This document shows, in pieces, positions 1 to 12,131 of a DNA stretch of 64,000 nucleotides; position 1 is the stretch's first letter; every line of letters begins with the position of its first letter. The stretch lies in NCBI GenBank assembly GCA_018417955.1, contig JACTVC010000004.1, positions 3,100,001 through 3,164,000 on the forward strand, given 5' to 3'. This DNA comes from Laccaria trichodermophora. Its lineage: Eukaryota; Basidiomycota; Agaricomycetes; Agaricales; Hydnangiaceae. The notes beneath the pieces are model-generated. The model worked only from the letters and a program-made list of their open reading frames with translations. It was not told where the DNA came from and did no database searches. Both the position numbers and the translations under genes were made by a program.

Positions 1-474
1 GATAAAAACGGCGAGAGTGACTCGTGTCTCCCTTACCATTCTCGCAGATGATGGAATTTTAGCGCAAGGAGGCGCGTTACGATGTGGTTTCATGCGAAAG
101 TCTGTAGGAATCAAAACGTAACAATGTGCATGGCGGCTCTGATTCACCAACGACACATATACTGGAAATGAATATACTCAGCGACATAATTCCGCTGCCA
201 AAACCCATCGCGCATCATGAGAAGTACGAGAGATTGTCTCGAAGCGAGGTGATAAAGTCACGACGGCTCATCAAGTGTCAAAACGGAAGTATAAAATAAA
301 ATTGAAGGCAAGCGGGTGGGCCATGGGGTGACATGGGGAGGCAAGTCTGCAAAACTCAGTATGGAGTACCTGTCTGCACCCCGACACAAGGATGTAAACA
401 GAGCCCCTGATTAAGCATGCCCAGCGCCTCAAGTGAACCCCGCCAAATGAAGAGAGTAACGAACGACTTCTCAC

Positions 475-600
475 CTTGTAAACACCAACAGTCTCTTGCT
501 TATACGTCGCCAACATCGATGTCAACGGGATAACGGCGCCCGTCTCGACGTTAGGCTCGGAACCTACGTGGATAGCGCGCGTTCCGAAGCCATCTTCCAT
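475..600 (-). pseudogene. CYS3: Isolated first exon of cystathionine gamma-lyase
   Basis: The 42 codons from an ATG at 600 encode the family's N-terminal signature: GFGTRAIHVGSEPNVETGAV, then a TYKQ motif and GVYK. The exon ends at a clean GT donor (474) just where family members continue into the active-site half of this PLP enzyme, which cleaves cystathionine to cysteine. Nothing resembling the next exon (the YSR.NPTR region) occurs in the remaining 474 bases. The reading frame also stays open a little upstream of 600 without another ATG, so a further upstream exon is possible. Two residues around VIPLTSMLATYKQ differ from the usual VIPPI.LSTTYKQ. I read it as a stranded exon; the alternative is a first intron longer than 470 nt, unusual in this lineage. 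Confidence 0.7.
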
Positions 601-1937
601 CGGCTTTGGTTTGGCACCATTCAAGACGACGGGCTCACTGAGAAGTCTCCTGGGGACATGGAGTGAATGAGGGTGGTAATGTATTTATGAAGTGTTTATG
701 ATGGAAGGCCACGGGAAGAAGAATTTGGAGAAGAATGGCATGGCGAAAGATTGTATCCAAGATCCGTTTGCAACGATGACGTCGAATCACGATGACAAGC
801 AATCATGTGCGTGTCAGAATTGTGTTTCCGCGCCACACAAACATTGGCCGCTAATCTTACAACCAACTGACAACAAACGCGACAACTTTCTTGGACACGA
901 GACAGCTTCAATGGAGCCCGCTTTTGGTCAAAGGTAAGTGGTCTATATGAGCATTGTACTAAGCTTCCCATCAAGAATTGCGAGGGAGTACCTTTTCGCT
1001 CGATAAAGCTAACAACCAAAAGGCGTTTGCGTCTCTGTCTCTCGAGATAAACATCTCGACGTACATTTATCGTAAGAGGCATACGCAAGTATCTTTCCAT
1101 AATGTGTTCACTCTCCGGAATGATGAACATCTCATCCCAGATTTTTATTATTTCTACAATCATAAACTACCCCCGGCTGAAGCTCGACGCGGCGTTTGAG
1201 TAGATCGACAAGTAGTGCGAGGAGGCCGTGAAGTATGGGTTCAAGGTGAGTTCGTGTTATTATCTTATCTCTCCCGATCGCTTGAATCCACAATATCTCT
1301 CAATTTTACATGCCTCGGAACGCCTCAAAACCTATCTCGCGACCCAAACAACACACCACGTTCCGTGATGCGTCCTTGGTTTTCCTCTAGGTCCAGGATC
1401 ACAGACAAGTTCGTCCTTTCTCCCCTCCCTATGCCTCTGAACCGTTTTACTGATTTCCACCCCCGTTTCTCGTTTTATAGGTCTTCTCATCAATCACTCA
1501 CAATTCATGTCTCATGAGCATCAATCCATCACGCTCGCGCTCAACTCGCACTCCTCCTCACTGCCCTCATTTTCAAGACTCAAGACTCGGCTTTTTGGTA
1601 TTTTTTTGCTTTTATATTACCCCTACCTCCTACCCTGCCTTAACCTGTTGTCCACGTTTGCACTGGCCCACTCCTCCGTTGATGTTGACGATAATGCAAC
1701 CCCTTTCCCCTCCTGACCCTCAGTCAGGAGCTAGGTTTCCACTGGATCATGGCTAGGACTTTTGCTTCCACTAGCATTGCCCTCAAATTGGGGAAGAGAC
1801 GTGCGGGAACACAAGCCATATTATACAGGCATTTCTCCAGAGATTAAAGCAGACATCCTGATTTTATCATTAAAAATTCTTTCAAGACTTAGAAATCATA
1901 GAATAAATGAACAGTAATTTTTATCCAGTGCAAAATT
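601..1937. other. No gene recognised
   Basis: Short overlapping open frames on both strands have no recognisable motif. The stretch 1500-1720 is CT-rich, like fungal promoter or intron sequence. I see no RNA gene or repeat. Confidence 0.4.
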
Positions 1938-3404
1938 TTACGCAATCTCTACGAACTCTAAGACTCCGAGAACACCAGAGCGTTCAAGGTCACCACTTAC
2001 ACTCCTCCCTATGATTTCCCTGAGGACTGATCCATTGACCAGCTGATGAGCTACACTGTTGCCTTGCCTGCGAATAGAGGATTTTCTCTCTGTGAGGAGG
2101 CGCATTGCCTGGGCGTTTTTGGAAAGTCTGGCTATGGGTGGGGGAGGTAGGCCCTGTGAGTCCACAAGATCTTGTGCGACTCTGAGGCGGAGCTCATCAG
2201 AATACTTTCCACAGGCATTTAATTTCGTTCGCCAGGCCGCCGAGGGTGTTAAGATGTTGTTAGGTGACACTAGACCGGCAAAGTGGGCCAGTTTTGCCTG
2301 TCCAGCATCGAGCAGGCTTCGAAGACGAATCCGGTCAAGTAAGAGGGGGTCCTGAATCCCCGGTGAGCAACAGCTGACACAATGTAGTTGGAGAAAAGTG
2401 CACCTTGTGCGTAAGACACCACTCCAAGTCTTCTGTGCGCTCTACAACCTCTCCATATTGCTCAACCCGCTCTTCCTTTTCAGTAGCCCACATATCCTGG
2501 AGAACCCTAGTGGTTTCCTCCAATTTCCTTCGCTCCGCACGCTCAGCCTCCAGCGCAATCTCTCGCTCCTTGCGCTCAGCCTCCAGCGCAATCTCTCGCT
2601 CCTTGCGCTCAGCCTCCAGCCCCTCATCTCTCTGCAACATCATTGTTTCGAGACGTTGGATTTTCGCCAGTAGCGCCTATGTGGGGTTTTTCGTAGAAGG
2701 CCAAACCTGGCGAATGCAAGGAACAACTTACCGAAGGATTGAGCTCGGAGGCATCAGTTGAACTGCTGGTTAGGTCACTCACAGCTTGGGCCGTGTTTTC
2801 CCTTACTGCAGTCGCTTGAGCCCTGGCCAGCTGGTTTTTCCCCTTCTTACTAGCTGGTATTCCTGCTGAGCAGGATGAACAAAATCAGAGAAGAGAACAT
2901 ACCTTCGCCCTGCAGTAATTCCACCATCGCACTCAAACTTCTTTGGTTTGCTTCTAAGTTGGCTATGGTACGTTCCAGTTCCGTATTACGGTTGGATTGC
3001 TGAGTCGAGTATGCTCCCAGTTTGAGGAAAGGGTGTTCGGATGTGACCTCTACTAGGCAGAAGCCCGCCTCGCCGTTGAACAACTCTTTGAAAGGTAGGT
3101 CAGTGGGTGTCGGCATTCCAACCGTTGTCGCTTCTTGAAAAAATTGATTGATTATCGGTTGTGACACTGAGACAATAAGTCACATACCCTGCAAAGTCGG
3201 GTATTTTGGGACATAGGGTATAATTCGTGTGCAGGTAGAACGAATCGTGTCTTTTGGGCAGCCGTAGTGGCCTTCAACAGCAGCAGCATAGCTGTCTAGG
3301 ACCTGCGCTTCTGTCGCCTGGCTGTCAACATTACTGAGGACGACAGTCTCCATCAACGGGTGGAACTGGAGGACCAGGGAACATGGGACCGAGGGTTCTG
3401 ACAT
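1938..3404 (-). CDS. Coiled-coil protein of unknown function, five exons
   Basis: ATG at 3404; exons 3404-3188, 3166-2903, 2865-2732, 2676-2404 and 2351-1938 join in frame to 433 residues ending in TAA. Residues about 205-295 form a highly charged coiled coil with an exact repeat of EAERKEREIAL followed by EAERAERRKLEE; a second short helical stretch with Glu/Leu spacing lies near residue 130. No enzyme motif is visible. Introns of 37, 55 and 52 nt are normal, but the first would be only 21 nt (3187-3167) with consensus GTATGT and CAG ends. Without removing it the frame meets TGA. The C-terminus is basic and Ser/Arg-rich. I do not recognise the family; a scaffolding role would be a guess. The consistent phase across four splices argues for a real gene. 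Confidence 0.65.
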
Positions 3405-4499
3405 TGCGGTTGGGTATGAGGAGGAGATGAAAGTAGAAGATGGAGTCCGTCCAAATGGTTTTTACACTTGTTATCGATCTCCTACGCACTCTCCCTGAAG
3501 GCCATCAATCAGACCTGTTTCCAATCTCGGCCAACTTCAAAACTGGGGGCAAGGTGACTGACACAGAGTTGACGTTACTGTCCGATTTTGCTCCAGTGTG
3601 AGCGATCATGACGGGTTAATAGAATGTTGGGCCGCGGCAATTCGGATAGCCGCTTTTGCTGCAGAACTTTGATGCATCAAAAAATCATACCAAGTTCACA
3701 GATATTTTGACGGACTGACCTGTTAAGGCTGGCAGCGATTACAAGGCTGTGCCAAACTCCGCCTTCGATAACCTCAGCTACGGTGATGCAACCGGGTAGG
3801 TTACAGGAGATAGGGCGAACTTAACTTTATGGATGTGCATAGATGATGCTCGTTACTGAAGACGGCTGCCGTTACAGACTGACAGTTGAGACATAAATGT
3901 TTTACTTATATTTTAACGACTCACTTCATATTTAGCATCGATCAGAAAGAATAGGAGAAGGGGTTCGGGTACCAGTTTAAGGCTCAGAGAGATCATTGCA
4001 AGAGTCCGCACCGACCACCGGTGTCTTTGTCCCCCCTAAAACAACAAAGACAGTGACAGCGGGCACAATAATAGCTCCAACCTCCTGGCTCATACCTAAG
4101 TATAGGCTCACACGTACAGCCATCGCCACGCCCGAATGCGCTGTGTGGGCAAATGAAAAAAAGGGGGATCTCCCCGAAAAGGAAGGTACAGCCTCCGTCA
4201 AACGTGTGAATCTGTGATTGTGTAATTTACGATAAATCACGCATTCGGCCGACATTCGGCATCAGTCTTTTGGGTTCTGCAGTGTTCCTCTTCCTGTTTT
4301 GCTTCCCGACGACTCGTTGTCCACCGCTGTTCTCTGGCTTTGGAGTTTGAGGCTCTATCAAGGTGAGTGTGTGTCTGAATTTGAAGGAATGTTGTCACTG
4401 ACAGCGATACGTGGCTAGGTATAGGAGACCGATGATTGGATTTGGAAGAATTGCTTCCGTTTGGACTTTCTGATTGAGACAAGGTGTGTCTTGCGAATT
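3405..4499. other. No gene recognised
   Basis: The part 3405-3480 is the likely promoter side of the coiled-coil gene. The rest has only short unrelated open frames on both strands and no repeat or RNA gene that I can see. Confidence 0.4.
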
Positions 4500-5110
4500 C
4501 ATGCGATTTTGAACCTTCTGACTCCTTTTTAGTTTGTTATGTCTTATATTTTGCTTTTCAGGTTACTTTCACCCATCCTGTTGACGCTCACTGTTTCGAT
4601 TACGCCAAGCTCGACTCACGCCAAGACTCGAATCAAGACACGTAGGAAGAAGATTACTTCATCACAGGTGAATATCGTCCTCGAAATCGACTCACCACTA
4701 GACCGCGAGCCGTGCGACGCGCAGGACTTCTCAGTTCACGATGCGCAATGTCACTTTCTGTTTGACAGCCATTCGTGAGTTCCTTCCTTTCCTTCCTCTC
4801 TGTTGATGTTGACTTGGACCCGCAGGAGGCGACATTCATAGAGACTGGTATCTTGGAAGAACTTCGCGGAAGCATGGAAGCGTGGATGCCTAAGCAGATA
4901 CCTATAGCCTGCCATTAAAGTGAGTAACTTACGTTCCTTTTCCTCGTCCTTTTCCTTCCTTTTCAACCCAACTCACCTATGTCCCAGTCCCATATGACCA
5001 GTGGTTCCTGACCCACATCGTCCCCTCCTGGAAGATCCGCCACATTCATGCAAATCATCCCCGCCAAATACCTTTCCCTCCCATTCGGCCCTCGCAAAGT
5101 CACGCGCGAG
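4500..5110 (+). pseudogene. Eroded remnant of an intron-containing gene, family unknown
   Basis: Three exon-like blocks separated by plausible introns (GT near 4775 and 4921, CAG near 4825 and 4986) read as protein but not in one continuous frame. The last block contains VPYDQWFLTHIVPSWKIR, which has the look of a conserved basidiomycete domain. Stops interrupt the first block (TAG near 4642) and the second. I do not recognise a function. Alternative: chance open frames in CT-rich DNA. Confidence 0.3.
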
Positions 5111-6343
5111 GCAGTGGGGGTTACGGATGAGTCACTGGGGTGTTTGATGGTTTAGGAAGGAGAGGAGCGCGGGAGGAGTGGGGGTGGGGGTGTTGGGCAG
5201 GGACAGGGGGTGGGAGTGGACGGGGCTTAAGAGGGTGGTGTGGGAGGAAGAGGAGGATCGACTGCGGACAAGATGCGTGACAAGTAAGGAGGATGCTTGT
5301 ATCTTTGAAGTTGCATGGGAGGTATTGGAGATCAAAAAGGAATATTGGACCCGCATGTGTTTTTCAACTGAGCTTTTGGCTTGTAGTAATAAGAGTTCGA
5401 AGGTGTTCGATCGATATAAAATATCGCATCATTGTGAATTACTCACCGAGTCCGCGAAAACGTCCGAGGATGGCTTTCATGCAGTGAATTGCAAGGCTAT
5501 CCCTTCACAACGTGCAGAATACACGTAGCTTCCTCCGATGCTCTCCCGTCATCTGATCACGATACGGGGTTAACTGTAGAAGCAACCAGAACTCGGACGT
5601 CAGTCACCGAGAAGTGAGGAACGAGTGATACTAGGTAGGTGCTTGCAGAAGCAAACGAAATTACAGAAAGCCAACAATCTAGATAATATATCGTAGGAAA
5701 CACTCGCCTCAGACGTCAGTCACCAAGAAGTGAGGAATGACTGAGGTGAAATGGCATAAGGTTTTCATATCTGACTGGAGGTTTGATGCAAAGACTGGTA
5801 AGTAAATGACCGCAGTGAAAGAGAGAAAGAAACAATCAAGAGCGTACGTGTAAGGTCAGTCTCCTCTGACATTTGGCTGAAAGGAAGGTGTTGACACACA
5901 GCCTGGATGACTGCTAAATAGTTCAGAGCCCTTACCTAGCCACATCCAATTGCGCATGCGAGTCGAAATCAACATCGCACCCGACAATGAAAACCAATGT
6001 CCAGTAATTTGGCAAGCGGTAGAGTAAAGCGCTTTGTTGATGCATACGGGTTGAAGCTTGAAGCCTTGCTACCGAACAACAAAGATGAAACGGAAGAAGG
6101 TCAGACTGGGCATGCCTTGATCACGAATGAGAATTTCCAAAAAGTGTCGCAGAGCCCTGGAGTTTGAAGAGTCGGAGTCAGAAAGACTAATCATGTGGCC
6201 GTTTCTATTTGACATCGACCTCTTGGAAGTTGGAGCTGGCGGCGACAGCCACCGACCGATACACATTCTCATCCTACAACTTTAATATAACCTATTCTGA
6301 GAGAGAATGGGGTCGTTCCTCTGGACCTACGACCAAGAACCAA
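5111..6343. other. No gene; one short direct repeat
   Basis: A block of about 30 bp beginning GACGTCAGTCACC and ending with GAGGAA.GA occurs at about 5596 and again at about 5712 with two mismatches. No coding sequence is recognised. Confidence 0.35.
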
Positions 6344-7847
6344 TCATAGTTTGGACCTGCTCGCTATGATCTGACAACCAGGGCCAATTCTCACTAGTAT
6401 ATCGCTGATAGCCTTCGCAAGGGCATCCGGCTGTTCTTGTACCACCTACGCAAGCAGAATGAGTTTGTTTCGAAACAAAGGGTATGAGACACAAACCATA
6501 TGTCCAGCTTGCTTGATTTTCGTTACAGACGCAACTATCCGACCTTCAGTAACATCCGCCAACGAGTCCTGAATAAATTCCGGGCTGCCCTTTGTTGGCT
6601 AGGGGATTACCGGAGAGGAGGCGAAGGACGTACACGAGATCATTCCTTGTCCCCCAAATGAGGTGTATAGGAATCGTATGACAAACATTACCCAACTGAA
6701 TAGCGGCTTCAAAGTGGGGCTCTGTATCCGGGTAAGATACGGCTTCCATCCTACGCTCGCATTTGAGGGTAACACCGCCCCCACCAGGCAATTCACGTAA
6801 TCCGTAACGCTATGCCAATATCAGATATGTGAAAGAAAAAGGCAGCGGAGAGGGCTTACTGTGAGCAGAAGGATTACGCGTTCGTCCCAAACCTTCCATG
6901 GGATCCTTTTCTTGAAGTACTAGAATGCCTCGTCCCGGGAAGGCCAGACGTCCCGGCGGGAAGATGTGGCTGCGACGGAAAAATCCATGGCGGACATGCG
7001 GTCTTCCAGTTCAGAGTTGAATACTTCCCGAGTGACGATAGTAGGTTCGATAAGAACCATGGCGGCGAATGTAGATGGGGGGATTTCCTTGGTCGTTAGC
7101 AACCTAAGACAGCAGAGAGGTGGCATTAGTGGCGAAAAGACGGCGGGAAAAGAAGGGAATGGAACTATGGCGCTGATCGTAAATAGGATGCGCGAGGCCG
7201 CAAAGCATCACGGCTGGTCTGTTCGTAACGATGATCATGTTAAAAAAATGAATACGTACATCGCAGCTGCGCCAGCAGAATGCCCTAAAGGTACGATCCG
7301 GTGTCCCTGCATTCGAGGTGAGCGGATGAAGGCTGCCAACGCAGGTGTCCTTTCGTAAACGGCTGTTGATGGTGTTATTAGACAACGAAACCCAAAACAT
7401 AATTCTTGGCGGGCGATGGTTCCGAGCACATGGTAGCATGTGGAAAACACACACAGCCCCATCCCGGCTGAGTGTACGAAGAGCTGAATAACTCACAAAC
7501 ACACTTTGTACGATCCTTCAACAGGTTGTGATTCAGGACTGCAGCATCTCCGTGGCTCTGCCAGTCGAATGACCACGCCTCCCGAATCCGATGCACCTCA
7601 GCTTCGGTCTCTTGGACTTGGAAGAGGCGTTGAATGACAGGCTCCCACTGCTCCCTATCTAACCTGTTCATTGACGCGTGTCGTATGTGTGATAAAATGG
7701 ATACTCACGAGAACCTATGCAATGAGCGAATAGCAACGTCAAGCCCTTATTATTCGCCCTCGATCTACTTGTGTACCGTTTCGCCGTAATTTTCAGGCCA
7801 TCAGCGCCAGGGTCGTCGAAGACGAAGTACTCAACGTCGATATCCAT
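6344..7847 (-). pseudogene. Peroxisomal alpha/beta hydrolase (Lpx1/Tox2-like) with one nonsense codon
   Basis: Seven exons join in frame from ATG 7847: 7847-7709, 7658-7497, 7362-7260, 7103-6860, 6809-6636, 6598-6497 and 6445-6344. They give about 341 codons. The fold's landmarks are present: an HCIGSH strand (about residue 44, oxyanion side), the nucleophile elbow GHSAG (about 127-131), an LIWGTRNDL segment carrying the likely acid, and QAGHMV with the catalytic His near the C-terminus. The protein ends in SKL, a textbook PTS1 peroxisome signal, as in yeast Lpx1 relatives. One TAG (6922-6920, about codon 196) replaces a residue that is normally Glu in the EAFE.FKKR segment. Splice sites, catalytic residues and the PTS1 are otherwise kept, so inactivation is recent, or the stop is an assembly error. 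Confidence 0.85.
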
Positions 7848-8971
7848 GATGAGAGTAAGAAAATGAGGAGGCAACAGAGAACAAGATCATTATCGGTGCC
7901 AAGGTTGTGAGGTGAGTTTTGATGAGAAATTATCACGTGCAAGTTCTTCGGCAATTTTCTTGAACAACGTCAACCAAGCTCGTCCTTCTTCCTTACGCAT
8001 ATTACGCGCAAGAGAGTTGCACCGAATGTATTCAGAGCGTTATAGTGTTCGCTTGTCTCCCCTTGTCTCTTTGACGCCAGGCCCTGTCTTTGAGGGCTGT
8101 TCAACTCGATGTTCAATTTTGAATCACCCATTCCAGAGGCCCCGCTGCATGGGTATCCGTTACTAAGAAATCTAACAAGAGAGCGGGTCTTATTCCTCCA
8201 GAATACTTGCCAAATAAGCTCCGACGACGAGACGCCATAGGCTCGGATATCTTTTTGTGTCCTCTTTCGACGCAAAGATGATGTCAAATCTTGTATCCAC
8301 CTTCTTGCGTAAGTGAAGACATTCTCCCATCGCCAAAAATCGTAACAAGTTTATGCGCATTTGACGGGTGCCACATACAGTCCATGCCCGATGTTGATGA
8401 GTTTGCGCCATGTTTTGGTATCATACTTTTTTTGAGTGTGCGAAATCTCATACATGCCTAATAGTAACAATTATTTCGTAGAGACTAAGCGCCCGCTTTA
8501 TCAATGCTGTTTTTGGCGCCCTCCCCCTTTGTTCTTTGACGACGAGATTGATTGCGATGAGGGCAAGTGACGCAAAGCCATCACCCCACACGGGGAGCGG
8601 TACAAGCTTCCTTGCAGAACCAGCCTACTTTTATTAAGTCCTAAGTTGGCCACCGAGTTAATATCTAATGAACGTATAGATAGGTAAATTAACCTCTTCG
8701 GGGTGTTGTCAATGCTTGCGCTGCACCGAGTGGAAAAAAAAAGCCGTGTGATCAATAGATCGCGGTTTGTTGCCACTGATAATTCAGAGAGTCGTGTCTG
8801 TAAAACACGCCAGTTGAGAAGAATGCGATGCAAACGAACGGGTGTTGATCTTCCTCCGTCCAATCGGGACCTGCATAGCACCGCCTGGCGCCTTGAATGC
8901 GTGAGTTGAAATGCTTTGGTACTAGCAATTTGTATGTCGGTCCCGATGAAAAGGCAATTGTATCAGCAGAA
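7848..8971. other. No gene recognised
   Basis: Upstream region of the hydrolase and unassigned DNA. Open frames on both strands lack recognisable motifs or consistent splice structure. Confidence 0.35.
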
Positions 8972-9052
8972 TTCCTTCTAGCCGACTTGAAGGACTGAAC
9001 GTGAGCCGGAGTCATTACTAGTGACGCGCTCTACCAACTAAGCTAAGGAGGA
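8972..9052 (-). tRNA. tRNA-Thr(AGT)-like gene, degenerate or with a tiny intron
   Basis: Read on the minus strand from 9052: acceptor arm TCCTCCT pairs with AGAAGGA at 8979-8973 (6 of 7 pairs). The D-arm is GCTTAGTTGGTAGAGC, the anticodon loop CTAGTAA gives AGT (Thr), and the T-loop TTCAAGT sits in a 4-of-5 stem. The distance from anticodon to T-arm is 8-9 nt too long. It fits an intron of about 10 nt after position 37, which leaves TCACG to pair with CGTCA (4 of 5), or decay. Box A and box B positions are roughly present. It could be a tRNA pseudogene. Confidence 0.4.
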
Positions 9053-9569
9053 AGTCGAGGTCTATTATGATATCACACGCTCCGCAATTATCGATGATGA
9101 ATCGTAGCGATAGCTGTCTTCCAAGGAACATAAGAAAGTCCTTGAGTGGTAGTTGGTCAACAGAGCAAACACAGGGACGAAATATGTGATGACAAACGTG
9201 ACGCGTGACGATGGATCGTCTTTTCCTTGATACTGCCAACCACCACATCCAACCAATAACCCACCACTTTTCTGCCATCCATCGTCTACCATCATGGTAT
9301 CATCACCAGAATCCGCAAATCTTCTTCCTCTTCATTCCGCATGCCACCACTAATGAGTAACAATGCAGCCACTCTTTGTGCCCACTCTCCTCCAACCGTC
9401 GATTTACGCCATATGACATCCAGCCTCAGCTCACCTACACCCCTAACGAGGCCTGCGCACAAACTAAACCCGACTCGGATCGCGTTCACCCAACTCAATC
9501 CCTTCATCGCCTACCTCGGTGTACGTGTCTTTTCTTGCCCTGTACCCCGATCTGACATGATAACCACAG

Positions 9570-10500
9570 CTGCTCGTCTTCATCGGCGATTTTCGAATGG
9601 GACATCGAACCTCCCGTTATCCCCTCTCCGCCCACACTCCCCCATCACCCGCCCAACCCCCGTAGGGTATCACGCGCGAAGTCGACTGAGCAGTTGGAGC
9701 AGTCCGCTCCATCTGTTTTGGATTCCGCCGCGTCCATCCTCGCGTCCATCGACGACTCGCATGCGGAGGAGCAGGTATCTGTAGAGGCCCCTGCCTCTCG
9801 GAGCAGTGGCTTTGCCAGCCCGTTGAGTTTCAGGAGCAGGAGTCTCAATCCATTGGGTGTGAGGAACGTGTCCGCTGTCGGTGTACCAGTCCACAACCAC
9901 CTTCTGAGCCCAACTACCATCCCTCCCGCCGTCGCTCCGCATTCACCCACCCAGCTTCCAGTGGTCAGGTCTACGATCCAGACACGGACGGATTCGGTGA
10001 CAGCAACGGTGGCTTCCATGCCATCCCTCGTTACGCCTATGCCGGCGTACTTCTCGACTACGCCATCGATCGGTAGTTCGTCGTCTTCGTCTTCCCCTAC
10101 TACGACCACTGCGCAAGAACATCCGCTTGCGTCGCTTCCAGAGCCAAACGCACCCTTCCAACATGCCTTTAATACGAATAGCCCCAATGCGGGGTTCTCC
10201 CCCCTTTTACCGTCTTCTCATCCCCCGTCTCCAACACACGCAGCAAAGAAACGCCTTTCGTTCATGTCGTATTCGGATTTACTTTCCTCCACTCCGACGT
10301 CTAAGCTACCCCTTTCGTCGCTTACTACCTCGGCGTCGACTTTTGAGCCACCCCGCATATACCTGGTGTTAGTGGGCTGGGGATCGTTTCTGGGGGTGGA
10401 TTGACAAGTGAGAGGTCGAGTATAAGGGGTGGAGTGACACCACCGTCCTTCGAAGTACGGCACGCATCCCTATCCCATGGCAGCATCTGGCAGAGATGGA
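9570..10500 (+). pseudogene. Ser/Pro-rich protein gene with a one-base deletion
   Basis: From an acceptor CAG at 9567-9569 the frame reads through a Pro-rich stretch (IEPPVIPSPPTLPHHPP) into a Ser/Thr/Pro-rich region. It then reaches a conserved-looking block KKRLSFMSYSDLLSSTP, which I associate with an uncharacterised basidiomycete family. At the C run 10349-10354 the frame must slip by one base: the open frame ends at 10404, but the shifted frame continues convincingly (EPPPHIPGVSGLGIVSGGG and onward to about 10495). A missing C in the homopolymer explains this. An upstream block 9347-9520 may be an earlier exon but its phase does not match. No function can be assigned. Confidence 0.5.
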
Positions 10501-12131
10501 CGCTGGCATCTCCATGCTAGTCTTCACCAAACTGGATCTGGGGGAGGCCAGTCACCAACGCTAACAGCTTCTGAGCCTTTTTCTAGTCGATTTTCCGGAG
10601 ACGAGCAGAAACTGCACCGAACTCAGCTCTAGACACTGCACCGTACGCCTTGCCTAACGGTGAACGAAATGGACTTAACGTGGGTGGCAGCATGCCCAAC
10701 AGCAGATGATAGATCGATGCCGCCAATGTCGTCAAAGGGTCCGATTGGCTGGCTCGGTTTCAGTTGGTTGTTGCGGTGCGTGGAGTGGGATGGTGCCGTG
10801 ATTTTACGTAGGGTGCGCAGAATTGATTTGTGGGTAGAGAAGATAAGGGGCAGGTGGGCGCCCCGCATACGCTTGGGTTGGCGCAGCGTGATTGTTGGTG
10901 GGACCTGCATCGTATGGGTCAACACGAGTGAACGATCGGCCTGCGCGATTTGCTTAGCGCCGATTTCTTTTGGTGCCTGCCAAGAGCCCGGCGATGGGTG
11001 GGTGGTCCATAATTGGGTTGAAAACGACAATAAGCGTTACGCTGAGGGATGCTACAAGCGGGAGGAGGCTACTTCTGGGATAAAGGGTGCCAGGATCTGC
11101 GTGCTCGTTTTTCAATCAATTTAAGTGTATGATGCATAGGGTAAGACACCCATACACGTTGTTCAGGAAGCGTGAGCGCCCGTTCTCGAGAAGAAAGGGG
11201 TTGGCGGTATACATGAGTTGTTTGTTTCCCCTGTCCTCTTCGAGTGTGATCGGCGACTTCAGAACATATTCATGGGAGACCACGCATGCGGCAGCAAGAG
11301 GTTTAGTTTGTTCGTTAAGATTGGAGGAGGCCGATTGCCTGGAGTTGTCTTGGAAATAAGAACATGCCGATTCCTCTCTGCGAGTATATATGCTTGATGG
11401 GCGAGATTGGGTTAAGGGGAGGGGGAACGTACAGGTCAGAAATAGTGCTCATCAAGCCCGAAGAACGCTACTGCCACTTGAAAGCTTGGCAGCCTTTTCC
11501 CTCTCCTACGCAACGAATAACGCAGATGGCGATAGAATTGAGCGAATATAATGAATGCAGAATGAAAAGACCGCAATGCGGTCTGCAAGCTAATGAATGG
11601 AAAGGTTTAATTAGATGAGCGCTAATCAGCATGGACGACTGACTGGCTAAAGAAAGGCCTGCATCCCCCAGGAGGAGTTGTTTTGAGGGTACTTGAACTG
11701 GCCCCGAGTGTAGTGAGTGCGAGATGACTTCTCGTCGCCATTGGGAGCAGCATGCTGCAGAATTGATGATCCCTTATGGCTGCTACGATGGAAGCAGCCA
11801 TTCGCGATCGCGTTGAGGGGCAAAGTCTCCAAAAGCATCAGGTGGACGGATGGTAAGAATAATTTGCGCGCAAATATTGGCGTGCTCGCTGGCACTCGGA
11901 TAAACCAAAGCGTCAAACGAGTCACGCGCTGCAAAGCGGCACCAGCTGGTGGGGAGAAAGAAAGAGAAAGAAATGAACGTTTACTTTTGTTTGCATCGGA
12001 AAGTTCCGGGCTTGCCTATTGTTTACCCATGCCTTGCTGCTGCCTTGCTTTTCTAAACCTTTCGTTGTCCGCCATCCTTTCGCCCTCTCTAAATTTGCGC
12101 AACATTCTTATTACATTCTCTGCCCATTGTG
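10501..12131. other. No gene recognised
   Basis: Mixed open frames, none with motifs. The last 150 bases are CT-rich and precede the oxygenase-like gene, so they probably hold its promoter. Confidence 0.35.
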
